From DATKMS01 sp041497995 (GTDB lineage: Bacteria; Desulfobacterota; Binatia; HRBIN30): 41,020 nucleotides of DNA. Shown piece by piece: positions 7,401-13,179 of this stretch. Under the pieces are notes generated by a model. It was not told where the DNA came from. It saw only the letters and a program-made list of their open reading frames with translations, and made no database searches. Position 1 is the stretch's first letter; the number at the start of each line of letters is the position of its first letter. The stretch covers positions 1 through 41,020 of the forward strand of contig JBGQHM010000010.1 of the NCBI GenBank assembly GCA_041497995.1, written 5' to 3'. The position numbers and the translations under genes are program-made.

Positions 7401-10001
7401 CTCGACGCCGCTTACGGCGAGCTCGACGCGCGCTACGCGGAGGGCGAGGCCATGGGCTACGAACGCGAGGGGGCGGCGTCACGCACGGATGCCCTCTTGG
7501 CCAGCCGCGATTGGGACGCTGTTGCCGCTGGCTGTGCCCCCGATTTCGTCTACCGCGATCACCGGCTCCTGGGCTGGGGGGATACGGCTCGCGACGTGGC
7601 GGCGTTTGTCGAGGTGCAGCGTGTGCTCGCCGAGCTCGCCCCCGATGTGCGGGTGCGCACCGACCACGTCCGTCTCTCCAGGCGTGCTGCCCTGCGGCAG
7701 ATCGCCTACGTGGGCACCCGCGATGGCGGTGCCTTCGAGACGCCGTTCCTCACGGTCGTCGAGACGGACCCGAGCGGCAGGCGCCGAAGCGTGGACAGCT
7801 ACGATCTCGACCAACTCGACCAGGCTCGCGCCCGCTTCGCCGAGATCACCGCGGCGGCGGCGGAGACGCACTTCGCCAACGCCGCGACCGCGACGGTAGA
7901 TCCAGTGATTGCCTGCTTGGTCGCGCACGATTGGCAGGGCTTCGAGCAGCTGTTCTCGGAGGACTTCCGCTGCTCCGACCGTCGGCGCCTGGTACAGCTC
8001 GAGCTCGACCGGGATCAATATGTTGCGTTCACCCGCGAGGTCAGCGACGGGCGCACGATTCGCGGCGGCTCTCAGGTGATCGCGACGCGGGGGGATCGGC
8101 TGACGCTCACGCGCTCCACCTTCGAGTTCACGGACGCAGACGTCGGGCCCAGCGAGATCGCGTTCCTCATCCTGACGCAGGTGGATGATCGTGGCCGCAT
8201 CGTCGTGTACGTCCGTCTCGACCTCGACGACCTCGACGCAGCCTACGCCGAGCTCGAGGCGCGCTGGGAAGCGGGCGAGGCCGCAGCACACCCGCTCGCA
8301 TCGAGGTGGCTCCCGGACTACCGGCGGTTCTTCGCGGCGCGTGACTGGAACGCCATGGCCGCGATCATGGCGCCCGACCTGGTCTCGCACAATCACCGTC
8401 TGGTCAGCTGGGGAACCTTGCACGGGCCGGCGGGTCTAGTCTCGACGATGCAAGCACAGATGGATCTGGCGCCGGACACACAGGTGCGGGTCGATCACGT
8501 CCGCACGTGCGCAGGCGGCGTGCTTTTCGGGTACGCGTGGCACGGCACGCGAGACGGCGGCGCATTCGAGAACCTCTTCGTCGCCGTCATCGAGATCGAC
8601 GCGCTCGGCCGGGCCAGTCGCGTCGACGTGTGGGAGGCCGAGCAGCTCGAGCGGGCACACGTGCGCTTTGGAGAGATCGCAGCGAAACCTACCCCCCTGG
8701 CCCCCTTCCCTACGAGGGAAGGGGGAATGGAACCCCTCTCTCCGTCCCTCCCCGCATCGGGGAGGGATCGAGGGAGAGGTGCCCTGCGCGTCCCGCCCAA
8801 CGCGTCGACGCGTGCAAACGATCGCTGGTGGGCGTGCGTCGAGGCCGGGGATTGGGATGCGCTGCGGCCGCTCATCGAGCCGATCGTCTTCGAGGATCGG
8901 CGGCGATTGATCCGTATCGCCGGCGGCGCCGACCTGTTGGTGGCGGACAGTCGACACATCTGGGAAACCGGCTTGCGCCCGACGCGCACCCTCCTCGCCA
9001 CCGCCGGCGATCGCCTGTCGCTCGAACACATGCTGTGGAGCGTGAGCGACGAGGGGCAGCGCTCGGAGATCGACGTCCTCAAGGTCTGCGAGGTCGATCG
9101 CGAAGGCCGCATCGTCGCTTACCTGATCTTCGACGCGGACGATCGCGCCGCCGCCAGTGCCGAACTCTTCGAGCGCTACTCCCGCAGCGGCGCCGATGAG
9201 ATGCCGGCGGCGTGGTTTGAATTCGTGCGCGCGTGGAACGCCCACGACCTCGGCCGACTGCGTACGCTCCTGCCGAGCGACTACTTCTTCCACGACCATC
9301 GGCACACCGGCATCGGCCGAATGAAGGGCGAGGCTTACATCGCCTCGCTGGCCGCCTTGTATGAGCTCAGCCCTGACGTGCGGCTCGAGCCGCTCTACTG
9401 GGTCGCCGGGGCGGCGCACGGTCGCGTCGGCGTCATGCGCTGGGTCGGCACGAACGCGGAAGGCGGCGAGTTCGAGGCGGTCTTCGCCGGGCTCTCCCTG
9501 TACCGAGGCGAACGGCCCGTCGGCGCCGAGCTCTTCGAGATCGCCGATCTCGACGCTGCGCTGGCACGCTTCGAGGAGCTGCGGCCAGACCCGCTGGGCA
9601 TCCCGCCGAACGCCGCGACACGCACGATCGCTCGATGGGGTGAATCCGTTCTGGCTCGCGACTGGGCTGCGGTGCGTGCGCTCGTCAGCGACGACTTCGT
9701 CTACGAGGATCGCGGCAAGCGTGCGCTGGTGCGCGGTGACGTCGAGACGTGGATCGCCTCGGTGCAGTTCAACGCCTCGCTGCCGGGGCTCCGGGTCGAG
9801 ACCGAGCTTATCGGCACGGTCGGAGACCGGATCGCGATCGAGCGCATGGTGTGGACCGGGGGCCCCGAGGGGGACGCGTTCGAGATCCCCCATATCCGGG
9901 TCATCGAGGTCGACGCCGATGGTCGGCTGAGGACGTCGATCTTGTTCGATCTCGAGGATCGCCGCGCCGCGTTTGCCGAAGCGCAGGCGCGCTTCGTGTA
10001 G
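1482..10001 (+). CDS. Giant multidomain protein: zinc ribbon, class III nucleotide cyclase, AAA ATPase, TPR-like region, about 11 tandem NTF2/SnoaL-like domains
   Basis: A 2839-aa protein. Residues 5-49 form a double zinc ribbon (C5/C8, C19/C22, C32/C35, C46/C49). Residues about 100-283 are a class III adenylate/guanylate cyclase with both metal aspartates (D113 in FADLIGST, D157 in KLMGDG), K153 and D220 at the purine-selecting positions (favouring ATP) and N227/R231 of the VNVAARL motif, so it looks catalytically competent. Residues about 285-720 are an AAA_16/STAND-like ATPase with Walker A GSPGLGKS (321-328) and Walker B VVLVIDD (D468, D469). An Ala-rich TPR-like region follows to about residue 1160. 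The rest (nucleotides about 5040-10001) is a run of about eleven NTF2/SnoaL-like units of 130-140 residues. They alternate between an A type (NAATR start, ATRGERLAL, DDLDAAYAEL end) and a B type (DHR, LAPD, GTRDGGAFE, DQLDQARARF end). Six palindromic elements are translated in frame within it. Relatives usually end after the TPR part; function of the array is unknown. Probably a cytoplasmic signal sensor. Confidence 0.88.
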   Translation: MPQACPACGHENRDTAKFCGGCAAALLHEATCSACGSTNPPGQKFCDECGAVLVGSAPNVAAGFKPASGAVERGAAEHAGLRPAATKGLRSPSAARPADQAEARKVVTIIFADLIGSTSLHERLDAESTRRLMDRYYRALHTAVEAHGGTVVKLMGDGVMAAFGVPRVAEDDAIRAVRAGVAMQDAFRELARNELAAVGDIGLRVGINTGEVVVSADNTDVVGDPVNVAARLQQEAHDGEVVIGEPTRRLVAALVTLAPLGSVALKGRAEAMKAYRVESLERPIGTTTAAFVGRDDELGRITGVYNAAIAAPAARLAVLLGSPGLGKSRMIEEFTRRLGDAATVVTAQCDAEGGATFAPLAEALRELLHSENGGGVPLLTKEGLGEVALPPALPPPGPLLGKEGEEDKLLRVALEAAVPGTDAERARIVTGITALLAGSPASPEETFFVVRRLLAALASVRPVVLVIDDLQWAEPLLLDLVEHLVQWGSGVPLLVLVGARPELRDTRSSLAASGGFVTDVVTLGGLDAGAAMRLAANVIGAADLPAAVAAKVLATSEGNPLFVAELVRMLVQEGALRQEGDRWITGVGLAALEMPPTIHALLAARIERLRPEDRAVLERAAVIGRHFSRNAVAALRPREATDLDARIEALRRGELIEPDGGWFLGEPVLRFHHVLIRDAAYRRLLKGTRAELHGRLADWIEARAPEAVEHDETIGWHLEQAHQLLGELGPIDAQGRALGERAARHLAAAGRRALARDDVPVAADLLGRALDRLDDADPARADLALDWCEALLAGGDVGTAAKAIEELGRFIGEDAADRSVAPSPTHLLSVGEASVRLRAWHTCFVGQLTALTAPQSLHATADAVAAAAAELAALGDTAGEAKAHFVHAQAFARLGKIGPCEAALDRALAAARRAGDWRRSNTVLAVAPLAALWGPSPVTRASGRCLDVVRVLRITQVAPAVEAVALSCQGVLEALRGRTDAARRMIASARKMVEELGITQRLLEVDVFAGRVELLEGDAIAAERCLRGAYEGLRDLGLGIDAARAAALLGRALLAQDRAAEAEALSRESEALAGDDLQASIAWRGVRAEALARRGDHAAAVELAKAAVEIAAATDALLDHADACRALAAALRAAGRNTEADAEERRAIELWEAKGATLLGERAHRGTARVEPVARTPEDRAAPAPPVRRRVRANAATADAAGLDAAVAARDAGALLVLFAEELEVVDHTTGVVFDRHGALSSFRSLMNAGDPTCLNEPLATLGDSLALCRLSVSASGLARGKVDIGAYEKQEIHLNEVDAQGRRRRGEVFGTDHLGDAIARLYERYAELLSDGPERVRAAATAGSVAVIAGKFDIDRLATAIAPDIQVADNRNVGLGAVSGAEPLLRAVRALLDLSEGFDWRVDDVYGLRSDALVVRHTSCGTDRRSGGAFERSLCELFVFGADGRVIRWERFDLEHVDEALARFDELIANVRHAGSVQAGIQEGGVDSRQKIAGMTEWEQPVIGRRVRPNAASAVSTRFDGLVGSSSQPEPNPLAPFPAREGGGNALPSLPAPGRDRGRGSSAPFANAATRFCDRFVRAWAARDWDAVTALHSPAHHNDDRRRLMQMRVAAEANLTQLRTLFEVPRSRMAMTPVATRGERLALSRILYEGDSDGGGGTLAIDYLGIIESDGDGRLMEIVLFDLDDLDAAYAELERRYDVAEGVAHGVFMRAFTAAVASRDWEPVLALCAPGFVEYDHRALAVLGTTRSAEAWVQNFRTLTDLAPDTVYRVDHFRSAAHGFWSVGTWHGSREGGNYEIPINAVLEMDGRGRLAGADIYDPDQLDQARARFDELNPCVSPLGKGRIEEGSPAAPFANAATRAVDRGTAALEARDWEGFAALFATGFRHYDRTRIAQLETDGRQWLASFRQMVEMTSARPTQQVLATRGERLALFRVVWRGAEGDIGPSEIDWVLIIEVDGRGDHVAVVAFDPDDLDAAYGELDARYAEGEAMGYEREGAASRTDALLASRDWDAVAAGCAPDFVYRDHRLLGWGDTARDVAAFVEVQRVLAELAPDVRVRTDHVRLSRRAALRQIAYVGTRDGGAFETPFLTVVETDPSGRRRSVDSYDLDQLDQARARFAEITAAAAETHFANAATATVDPVIACLVAHDWQGFEQLFSEDFRCSDRRRLVQLELDRDQYVAFTREVSDGRTIRGGSQVIATRGDRLTLTRSTFEFTDADVGPSEIAFLILTQVDDRGRIVVYVRLDLDDLDAAYAELEARWEAGEAAAHPLASRWLPDYRRFFAARDWNAMAAIMAPDLVSHNHRLVSWGTLHGPAGLVSTMQAQMDLAPDTQVRVDHVRTCAGGVLFGYAWHGTRDGGAFENLFVAVIEIDALGRASRVDVWEAEQLERAHVRFGEIAAKPTPLAPFPTREGGMEPLSPSLPASGRDRGRGALRVPPNASTRANDRWWACVEAGDWDALRPLIEPIVFEDRRRLIRIAGGADLLVADSRHIWETGLRPTRTLLATAGDRLSLEHMLWSVSDEGQRSEIDVLKVCEVDREGRIVAYLIFDADDRAAASAELFERYSRSGADEMPAAWFEFVRAWNAHDLGRLRTLLPSDYFFHDHRHTGIGRMKGEAYIASLAALYELSPDVRLEPLYWVAGAAHGRVGVMRWVGTNAEGGEFEAVFAGLSLYRGERPVGAELFEIADLDAALARFEELRPDPLGIPPNAATRTIARWGESVLARDWAAVRALVSDDFVYEDRGKRALVRGDVETWIASVQFNASLPGLRVETELIGTVGDRIAIERMVWTGGPEGDAFEIPHIRVIEVDADGRLRTSILFDLEDRRAAFAEAQARFV
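1659..1738 (+). repeat. Palindromic element in frame in the giant gene (linker between zinc ribbon and cyclase)
   Basis: The outer arms GTAGCGGCGGGT (1659-1670) and ACCCGCCGCTAC (1727-1738) are perfectly complementary. Two inner hairpins lie inside: CGGGTTTCAAACCCG (1666-1680) and GCGGGTCTAAGACCCGC (1716-1732). It is read through in frame and encodes the two similar pieces AGFKPA and AGLRPA, which form the low-complexity linker before the cyclase domain. Confidence 0.85.
2610..2694 (+). repeat. Palindromic element in frame in the giant gene (AAA ATPase loop)
   Basis: The left arm CCCCTCCTTACCAAGGAGGGG plus CTAGGGGAGGT (2610-2641) is mirrored by ACCTCCCCCTGG plus CCCCTCCTTGGTAAGGAGG (2660-2694). 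Each arm is itself a hairpin (CCTCCTTACCAAGGAGG). It is translated as a Pro/Leu/Gly-rich stretch (PLLTKEGLGEV ... PLLGKEGEED) between Walker A and Walker B, where related ATPases have ordinary helical sequence, so it probably forms a surface loop. Confidence 0.85.
5897..5977 (+). repeat. Palindromic element in frame in the giant gene (after the second NTF2-like unit)
   Basis: There are two hairpins: ATGCCGGC (5902-5909) with GCCGGCAT (5919-5926), and ATTCCCG (5944-5950) with CGGGAAT (5962-5968). Flanking GTCAT and ATGAC bases add weak outer pairing. Read through in frame as RHAGSVQAGIQ ... DSRQKIAGMTE, a composition unlike the domains on either side. It resembles the widespread 'GTCATTCCCGC' class of bacterial intergenic repeats. 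Confidence 0.8.
6076..6162 (+). repeat. Palindromic element in frame in the giant gene, first copy of a two-hairpin family
   Basis: Hairpin 1 is CCCCCTTCCCT (6088-6098) with AGGGAAGGGGG (6102-6112). Hairpin 2 is CCCTCCCCG (6130-6138) with CGGGGAGGG (6142-6150), followed by GAGGGAGAGG. It encodes PLAPFPAREGG and LPSLPAPGRDRGRG directly before the NAATR start of an A-type NTF2-like unit. The same element, in the same frame and at the same kind of boundary, recurs at 8690-8779. Confidence 0.88.
6981..7026 (+). repeat. Short palindromic element in frame in the giant gene
   Basis: CTCCCCTT (6994-7001) pairs with AAGGGGAG (7005-7012), with outer ACCCCT and AGGGGT (about 6982 and 7021). It is related to the CCCCTCCTT...AAGGAGGGG family at 2610-2694 but is shorter. 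It encodes CVSPLGKGRIEEGS between the end of a B-type unit (RARFDEL) and the NAATR start of an A-type unit. Confidence 0.7.
8690..8779 (+). repeat. Palindromic element in frame in the giant gene, second copy of a two-hairpin family
   Basis: CCCCCTTCCCT (8701-8711) pairs with AGGGAAGGGGG (8715-8725), and CCCTCCCCG (8746-8754) with CGGGGAGGG (8758-8766), followed by GAGGGAGAGG. It encodes PLAPFPTREGG and LPASGRDRGRG, nearly the same peptides as the copy at 6076-6162. It again lies just before an A-type unit (PPNASTR). Confidence 0.88.
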
Positions 10002-10047
10002 TGATGTCGTCGATCCCAATAGATGCGCTCCTCACACGGTCACCTGG

Positions 10048-11529
10048 CTACTCTGCCCCGGGCTGGCGCACCGGCAGCGTAATCGTGAACGTTGACCCCG
10101 CCCCTGGTATCGAGTCGACGCGCAAGGTCCCATGGTGGCGGGCCACTATCCCGTACGACACGCTCAGTCCCAGGCCCGTGCCCTGCCCCACCGGCTTGGT
10201 TGTAAAGAACGGCTCGAACACCCGGGCACAAGTATCCGCTGCCATCCCTGGGCCGTCATCTCGGACGGCAACGGTCACCAGCGCCTCCTGAGTACCTGTG
10301 GTGATCCAAATGTTCCCGCGCTGGCTGCCGATGGCATCGGCAGCATTGGCGAGCAGATTCATAAACACCTGATTGATCTGGCCAGGGAGGCATTCGACGT
10401 CGGGTAACGCGCCGTACTCGCGATGGACGGCAATGCGATCGGCGAAGCGGTGTGCGATCAGCGCCAAGCTGCTGTCGATACCGCGGTGCAGATCCGTCTG
10501 CTGCCAGGTCTCGCGTTCATTGCTGCGGGAAAACGCGCGCAGCTGGCTGACAATGGCGGTCGTACGGCGCGTGCCCTCTTCACAGTCATCAAGCATCGCC
10601 GGTAAATCCGCGAGCACGCTGTCGATGCGCAACTCGCCGCGCACCTGGTCGAGCCGCGCACGTTCGTCGGCCGGCAACGCGGCATTCGCGTATGCCTCGA
10701 GTGCCGCGGTGAGCCGCTGGACATACGTCCGCATGTGCTCGATGTTGCCCGCCACGAAGCTGATCGGGTTGTTCAGCTCATGAGCGACGCCGGCGACCAG
10801 CTGACCGAGGCTGCGCATCTTCTCCGAGTGCACCAGGTGCGCTTCGGCCTGTTGCAAGCGCGCGTAGGCCTCCTGCAGCTCGCCATGCGCCCGCTCCGCC
10901 GATGACAGCGCCTCCCGCAAGCGCTGGTTTTTTTCTTCCAGATCGCGCTCGCTTGCCCGCAAGCGCTGCGAAATGTAGCCGCCGAGGTAGATCAGAAGCG
11001 CCAGGCAATAGAGCAGGAAGGCGGCCCAGGTTCCTTGATAGAGGACGGCCGAGGCAGGAGCACTCGCGGCGAACAGCGGCGCCCCATGGATATAACCTGC
11101 CGCCTGCCCACCGACCGCTGCCAACCACAGCAGGATTGCGAGCACCGCGCTCGCAGCGGCGACCAGGGCATCGACGATCAGCGCCGTCGCCAACACCTGG
11201 ACGACGTAGAGCATCATGAACGGGCTCTGCACGCCGCCGGTGCTCACCACCAGGTACGTGGCAAACACGTGATCGAGCGGAATCGCCAGCGCCGACACCT
11301 GCCACACGTAACGCCGGTGCCGCACACACCAGCCGTTCGCGGCGTTCAGCAGGCCGCCCACCACGGCGACCTGGTAGACCGGCGCGACGGTCGCAAACAG
11401 ACCGAAGCGATGCACGACGACCGACAACAGCAGAAAACCGGCGATCGTCAGCCAGCGCACACGGACCGCCCACAGCAGTCGGTCCGGCGCCGACAGCAGC
11501 GTCTGCAAGCGCTGAGCAAGCGGCGGCAT
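10048..11529 (-). CDS. Orphan membrane-bound sensor histidine kinase
   Basis: An inner-membrane kinase of 493 residues. The first about 190 residues contain about six hydrophobic segments without a recognisable extracellular sensor domain, so the stimulus may be read in the membrane. A coiled-coil linker follows (charged heptads, about 190-235). The dimerisation/phosphoacceptor helix carries H250 in GVAHELNNP, a HisKA variant common in NtrB/DctB-like kinases. The HATPase_c domain shows the N box (FMNLLANAADAI), G1 (DDGPGM), F box (FEPFFTTK) and G2 (GTGLGLS). No response regulator lies beside it. It converges on the giant cyclase gene with 46 bases between stops. The frame extends to a TTG at 11634, but that overlaps a promoter-like TTGACA; I prefer ATG 11529 (MPPLAQ), while ATG 11562 is possible and no start has a good ribosome site. 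Confidence 0.88.
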   Translation of the reverse strand: MPPLAQRLQTLLSAPDRLLWAVRVRWLTIAGFLLLSVVVHRFGLFATVAPVYQVAVVGGLLNAANGWCVRHRRYVWQVSALAIPLDHVFATYLVVSTGGVQSPFMMLYVVQVLATALIVDALVAAASAVLAILLWLAAVGGQAAGYIHGAPLFAASAPASAVLYQGTWAAFLLYCLALLIYLGGYISQRLRASERDLEEKNQRLREALSSAERAHGELQEAYARLQQAEAHLVHSEKMRSLGQLVAGVAHELNNPISFVAGNIEHMRTYVQRLTAALEAYANAALPADERARLDQVRGELRIDSVLADLPAMLDDCEEGTRRTTAIVSQLRAFSRSNERETWQQTDLHRGIDSSLALIAHRFADRIAVHREYGALPDVECLPGQINQVFMNLLANAADAIGSQRGNIWITTGTQEALVTVAVRDDGPGMAADTCARVFEPFFTTKPVGQGTGLGLSVSYGIVARHHGTLRVDSIPGAGSTFTITLPVRQPGAE

Positions 11530-11627
11530 GGGATTGGGCCGGATGGTAAGGCCGCCGACCATCCGAACACAAGCGCTACGCCGCAACGGGCGCGATTGCG
11601 ACGGCCACTCGTGTCCGTGACACTTGC

Positions 11628-11656
11628 TTGACAACCTGGGAGGCGGATACTAGCTT
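11628..11656 (+). promoter_or_regulatory. Candidate sigma-70-type promoter of htpX
   Basis: A perfect -35 box TTGACA (11628-11633) is followed after 17 bases by the weaker -10 box TAGCTT (11651-11656). It lies about 90 bases upstream of the htpX ATG, in the gap between the divergent histidine kinase and htpX genes. The -10 box is a poor match, so this is a candidate only. Confidence 0.4.
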
Positions 11657-11746
11657 TCGCGATGCGATTCAGACCCCGCGGTACGTCGAAAGCCCAATCA
11701 AATAAATGTGTCGGCCCCGGCGTCCAAGGCGGAGGAGGTTGCTGAA

Positions 11747-12595
11747 ATGTCCAACATGTTGAAGACCACTCTGTTGTTGGCGCTGCTCACGGGCCTCATC
11801 ATGGGGATTGGGCAGTTCCTCGGGGGCTCGCAAGGTTTGATCGTCGCGTTCGTGTTCGCCGTGGTAATGAACTTCGGCAGCTACTGGTTCTCCGACAAGC
11901 TGGTCTTGGCGATGTACAGCGCCAAACCGGTCGGCATCAACGAGGCCCCGGATCTCTACCGGATCGTGCAGAACCTGGCGACGCGGGCACACATGCCGAT
12001 GCCGAAGCTCTACGTCATCCCCAGCGAAGCGGCCAATGCCTTCGCCACCGGGCGCAGCCCGGAACATGCGGCGGTCGCGGTGACCGAAGGCATCATGCAG
12101 CTGATGAGCTGGGACGAGCTCGAAGGCGTGCTGGCGCACGAAATGAGCCACGTGCGCAATCGCGACATCCTGATCAGCTCGATCGCCGCCACCCTGGCTG
12201 GTGCGATCATGATGTTGGCCAGCATGATGCGCTGGGCCGCCATCTTCGGCGGCGCGTCGCGCGATGAGCGCGAAGGAGGCGGCGGCATCATCGGCCTGCT
12301 GGCCATGACGATCCTCGCCCCCCTGGCGGCTACGGTCATTCAGCTCGCGATCTCGCGCTCACGCGAATATCAAGCCGACGCCAGCGGCGCCGAGCTGCTC
12401 CACAACGGCGAGCCCCTGGCGCGCGCGCTAGAGAAGCTCGAGGTGTCGGCACAGCGCATACCGCTACAGGCCAATCCGCAGACAGCGCATTTGTTCATTG
12501 TGAACCCGCTCACCGGCCGCTCCTTCGCGAACCTCTTCAGCACGCATCCGCCGCTCGAGGAGCGCATCCGCCGCCTGCGGGAGATGAGGGTGTGA
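11747..12595 (+). CDS. htpX: Membrane zinc metalloprotease HtpX (M48 family)
   Basis: A 282-residue inner-membrane protease that degrades misfolded membrane proteins, working with FtsH in E. coli. It has two N-terminal membrane helices (about residues 5-50), the zinc motif HEMSH (H131, E132, H135), two further hydrophobic segments (about 145-200) and the third zinc ligand E207 in SREYQAD. Length matches the family. ATG 11747 is chosen over the upstream extension because GGAGGAGG (11731-11738) lies 8 bases before it and the protein then begins directly with a membrane helix. It is followed by an intrinsic terminator, so it is probably a single-gene unit. HtpX is heat-shock or Cpx controlled in E. 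coli; no such operator was recognised here. Confidence 0.95.
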   Translation: MSNMLKTTLLLALLTGLIMGIGQFLGGSQGLIVAFVFAVVMNFGSYWFSDKLVLAMYSAKPVGINEAPDLYRIVQNLATRAHMPMPKLYVIPSEAANAFATGRSPEHAAVAVTEGIMQLMSWDELEGVLAHEMSHVRNRDILISSIAATLAGAIMMLASMMRWAAIFGGASRDEREGGGGIIGLLAMTILAPLAATVIQLAISRSREYQADASGAELLHNGEPLARALEKLEVSAQRIPLQANPQTAHLFIVNPLTGRSFANLFSTHPPLEERIRRLREMRV

Positions 12596-12624
12596 GTGCA
12601 CGCGACGCCAGTGCGAATTCACTG

Positions 12625-12657
12625 AGCCCGATGCTGCGCCGGCACATCGGGCTTTTT
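12625..12657 (+). terminator. Rho-independent terminator after htpX
   Basis: A perfect 9-bp stem AGCCCGATG (12625-12633) with CATCGGGCT (12645-12653), an 11-base loop and a run of five T ending at 12657. It lies 30 bases after the htpX stop and just before the DUF1844 gene, so it separates the two transcripts. Confidence 0.85.
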
Positions 12658-12668
12658 CGTAGACACGC

Positions 12669-13112
12669 ATGAGCAACGACGAAGAGAAACAGGAGAAGCG
12701 CGGGTTCAAAGTTGAGGACCGGCGCCGCTTCTCGGACAGTGGCGAGACACGGTCCGAGGCGGGCGCTAGCGCCCCAGCGGAGAGCCGTGCTGCCGTCGAC
12801 GACGCACCCACGGCCGCCGCCGTCGCAGCGCAGCGACCGGAGCCAGCGTCGATGGATCTCAATTTCTCCACGTTCGTCATCAGCTTGAGCACTCAGGCGC
12901 TGGCGCATCTCGGAGAGATCGAGAATCCCATCGATCGCAGCATGGCGATCGATCTGGGCGCCGCCAAGCAGCTGATCGACATCCTCGGCATCCTGAAAGA
13001 CAAGACCCAGGGCAACTTGGACGCGACGGAGGCCGGGCTGCTCGACGGCGTGCTCTACGATCTGCGCCTCCGCTACGTCGAACGCGTGAATAGCCGCTCC
13101 GGCAAGGCCTAG
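12669..13112 (+). CDS. DUF1844 family protein
   Basis: A 147-residue protein of unknown function. The first about 55 residues are charged, low in complexity and probably disordered (many Lys, Glu, Arg, Ser, Ala). The C-terminal part (about residues 60-145) matches the DUF1844 pattern, including FSTFVISLSTQALAHLGEI and the conserved AKQLIDILGILKDKTQGNL segment, followed by a helical end. DUF1844 proteins are common in deltaproteobacteria, acidobacteria and related phyla. No signal peptide or membrane helix is seen, so it is probably cytoplasmic. It lies between the htpX terminator and the HtrA-type protease gene, 67 bases before the latter; whether it takes part in envelope quality control is unknown. 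Confidence 0.85.
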   Translation: MSNDEEKQEKRGFKVEDRRRFSDSGETRSEAGASAPAESRAAVDDAPTAAAVAAQRPEPASMDLNFSTFVISLSTQALAHLGEIENPIDRSMAIDLGAAKQLIDILGILKDKTQGNLDATEAGLLDGVLYDLRLRYVERVNSRSGKA

Positions 13113-13179
13113 ACGCTAGACACCGCCCGATTAACGTTTTCATGTCACACAGCCAATTGGAGCTGCAAAAGGAGGAAGC

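Noticed and set aside
8436..10019. A 527-codon minus-strand frame over the NTF2-like array
   Set aside because: Same reason: a shadow of a coding strand with strong third-position GC. No recognisable domain.
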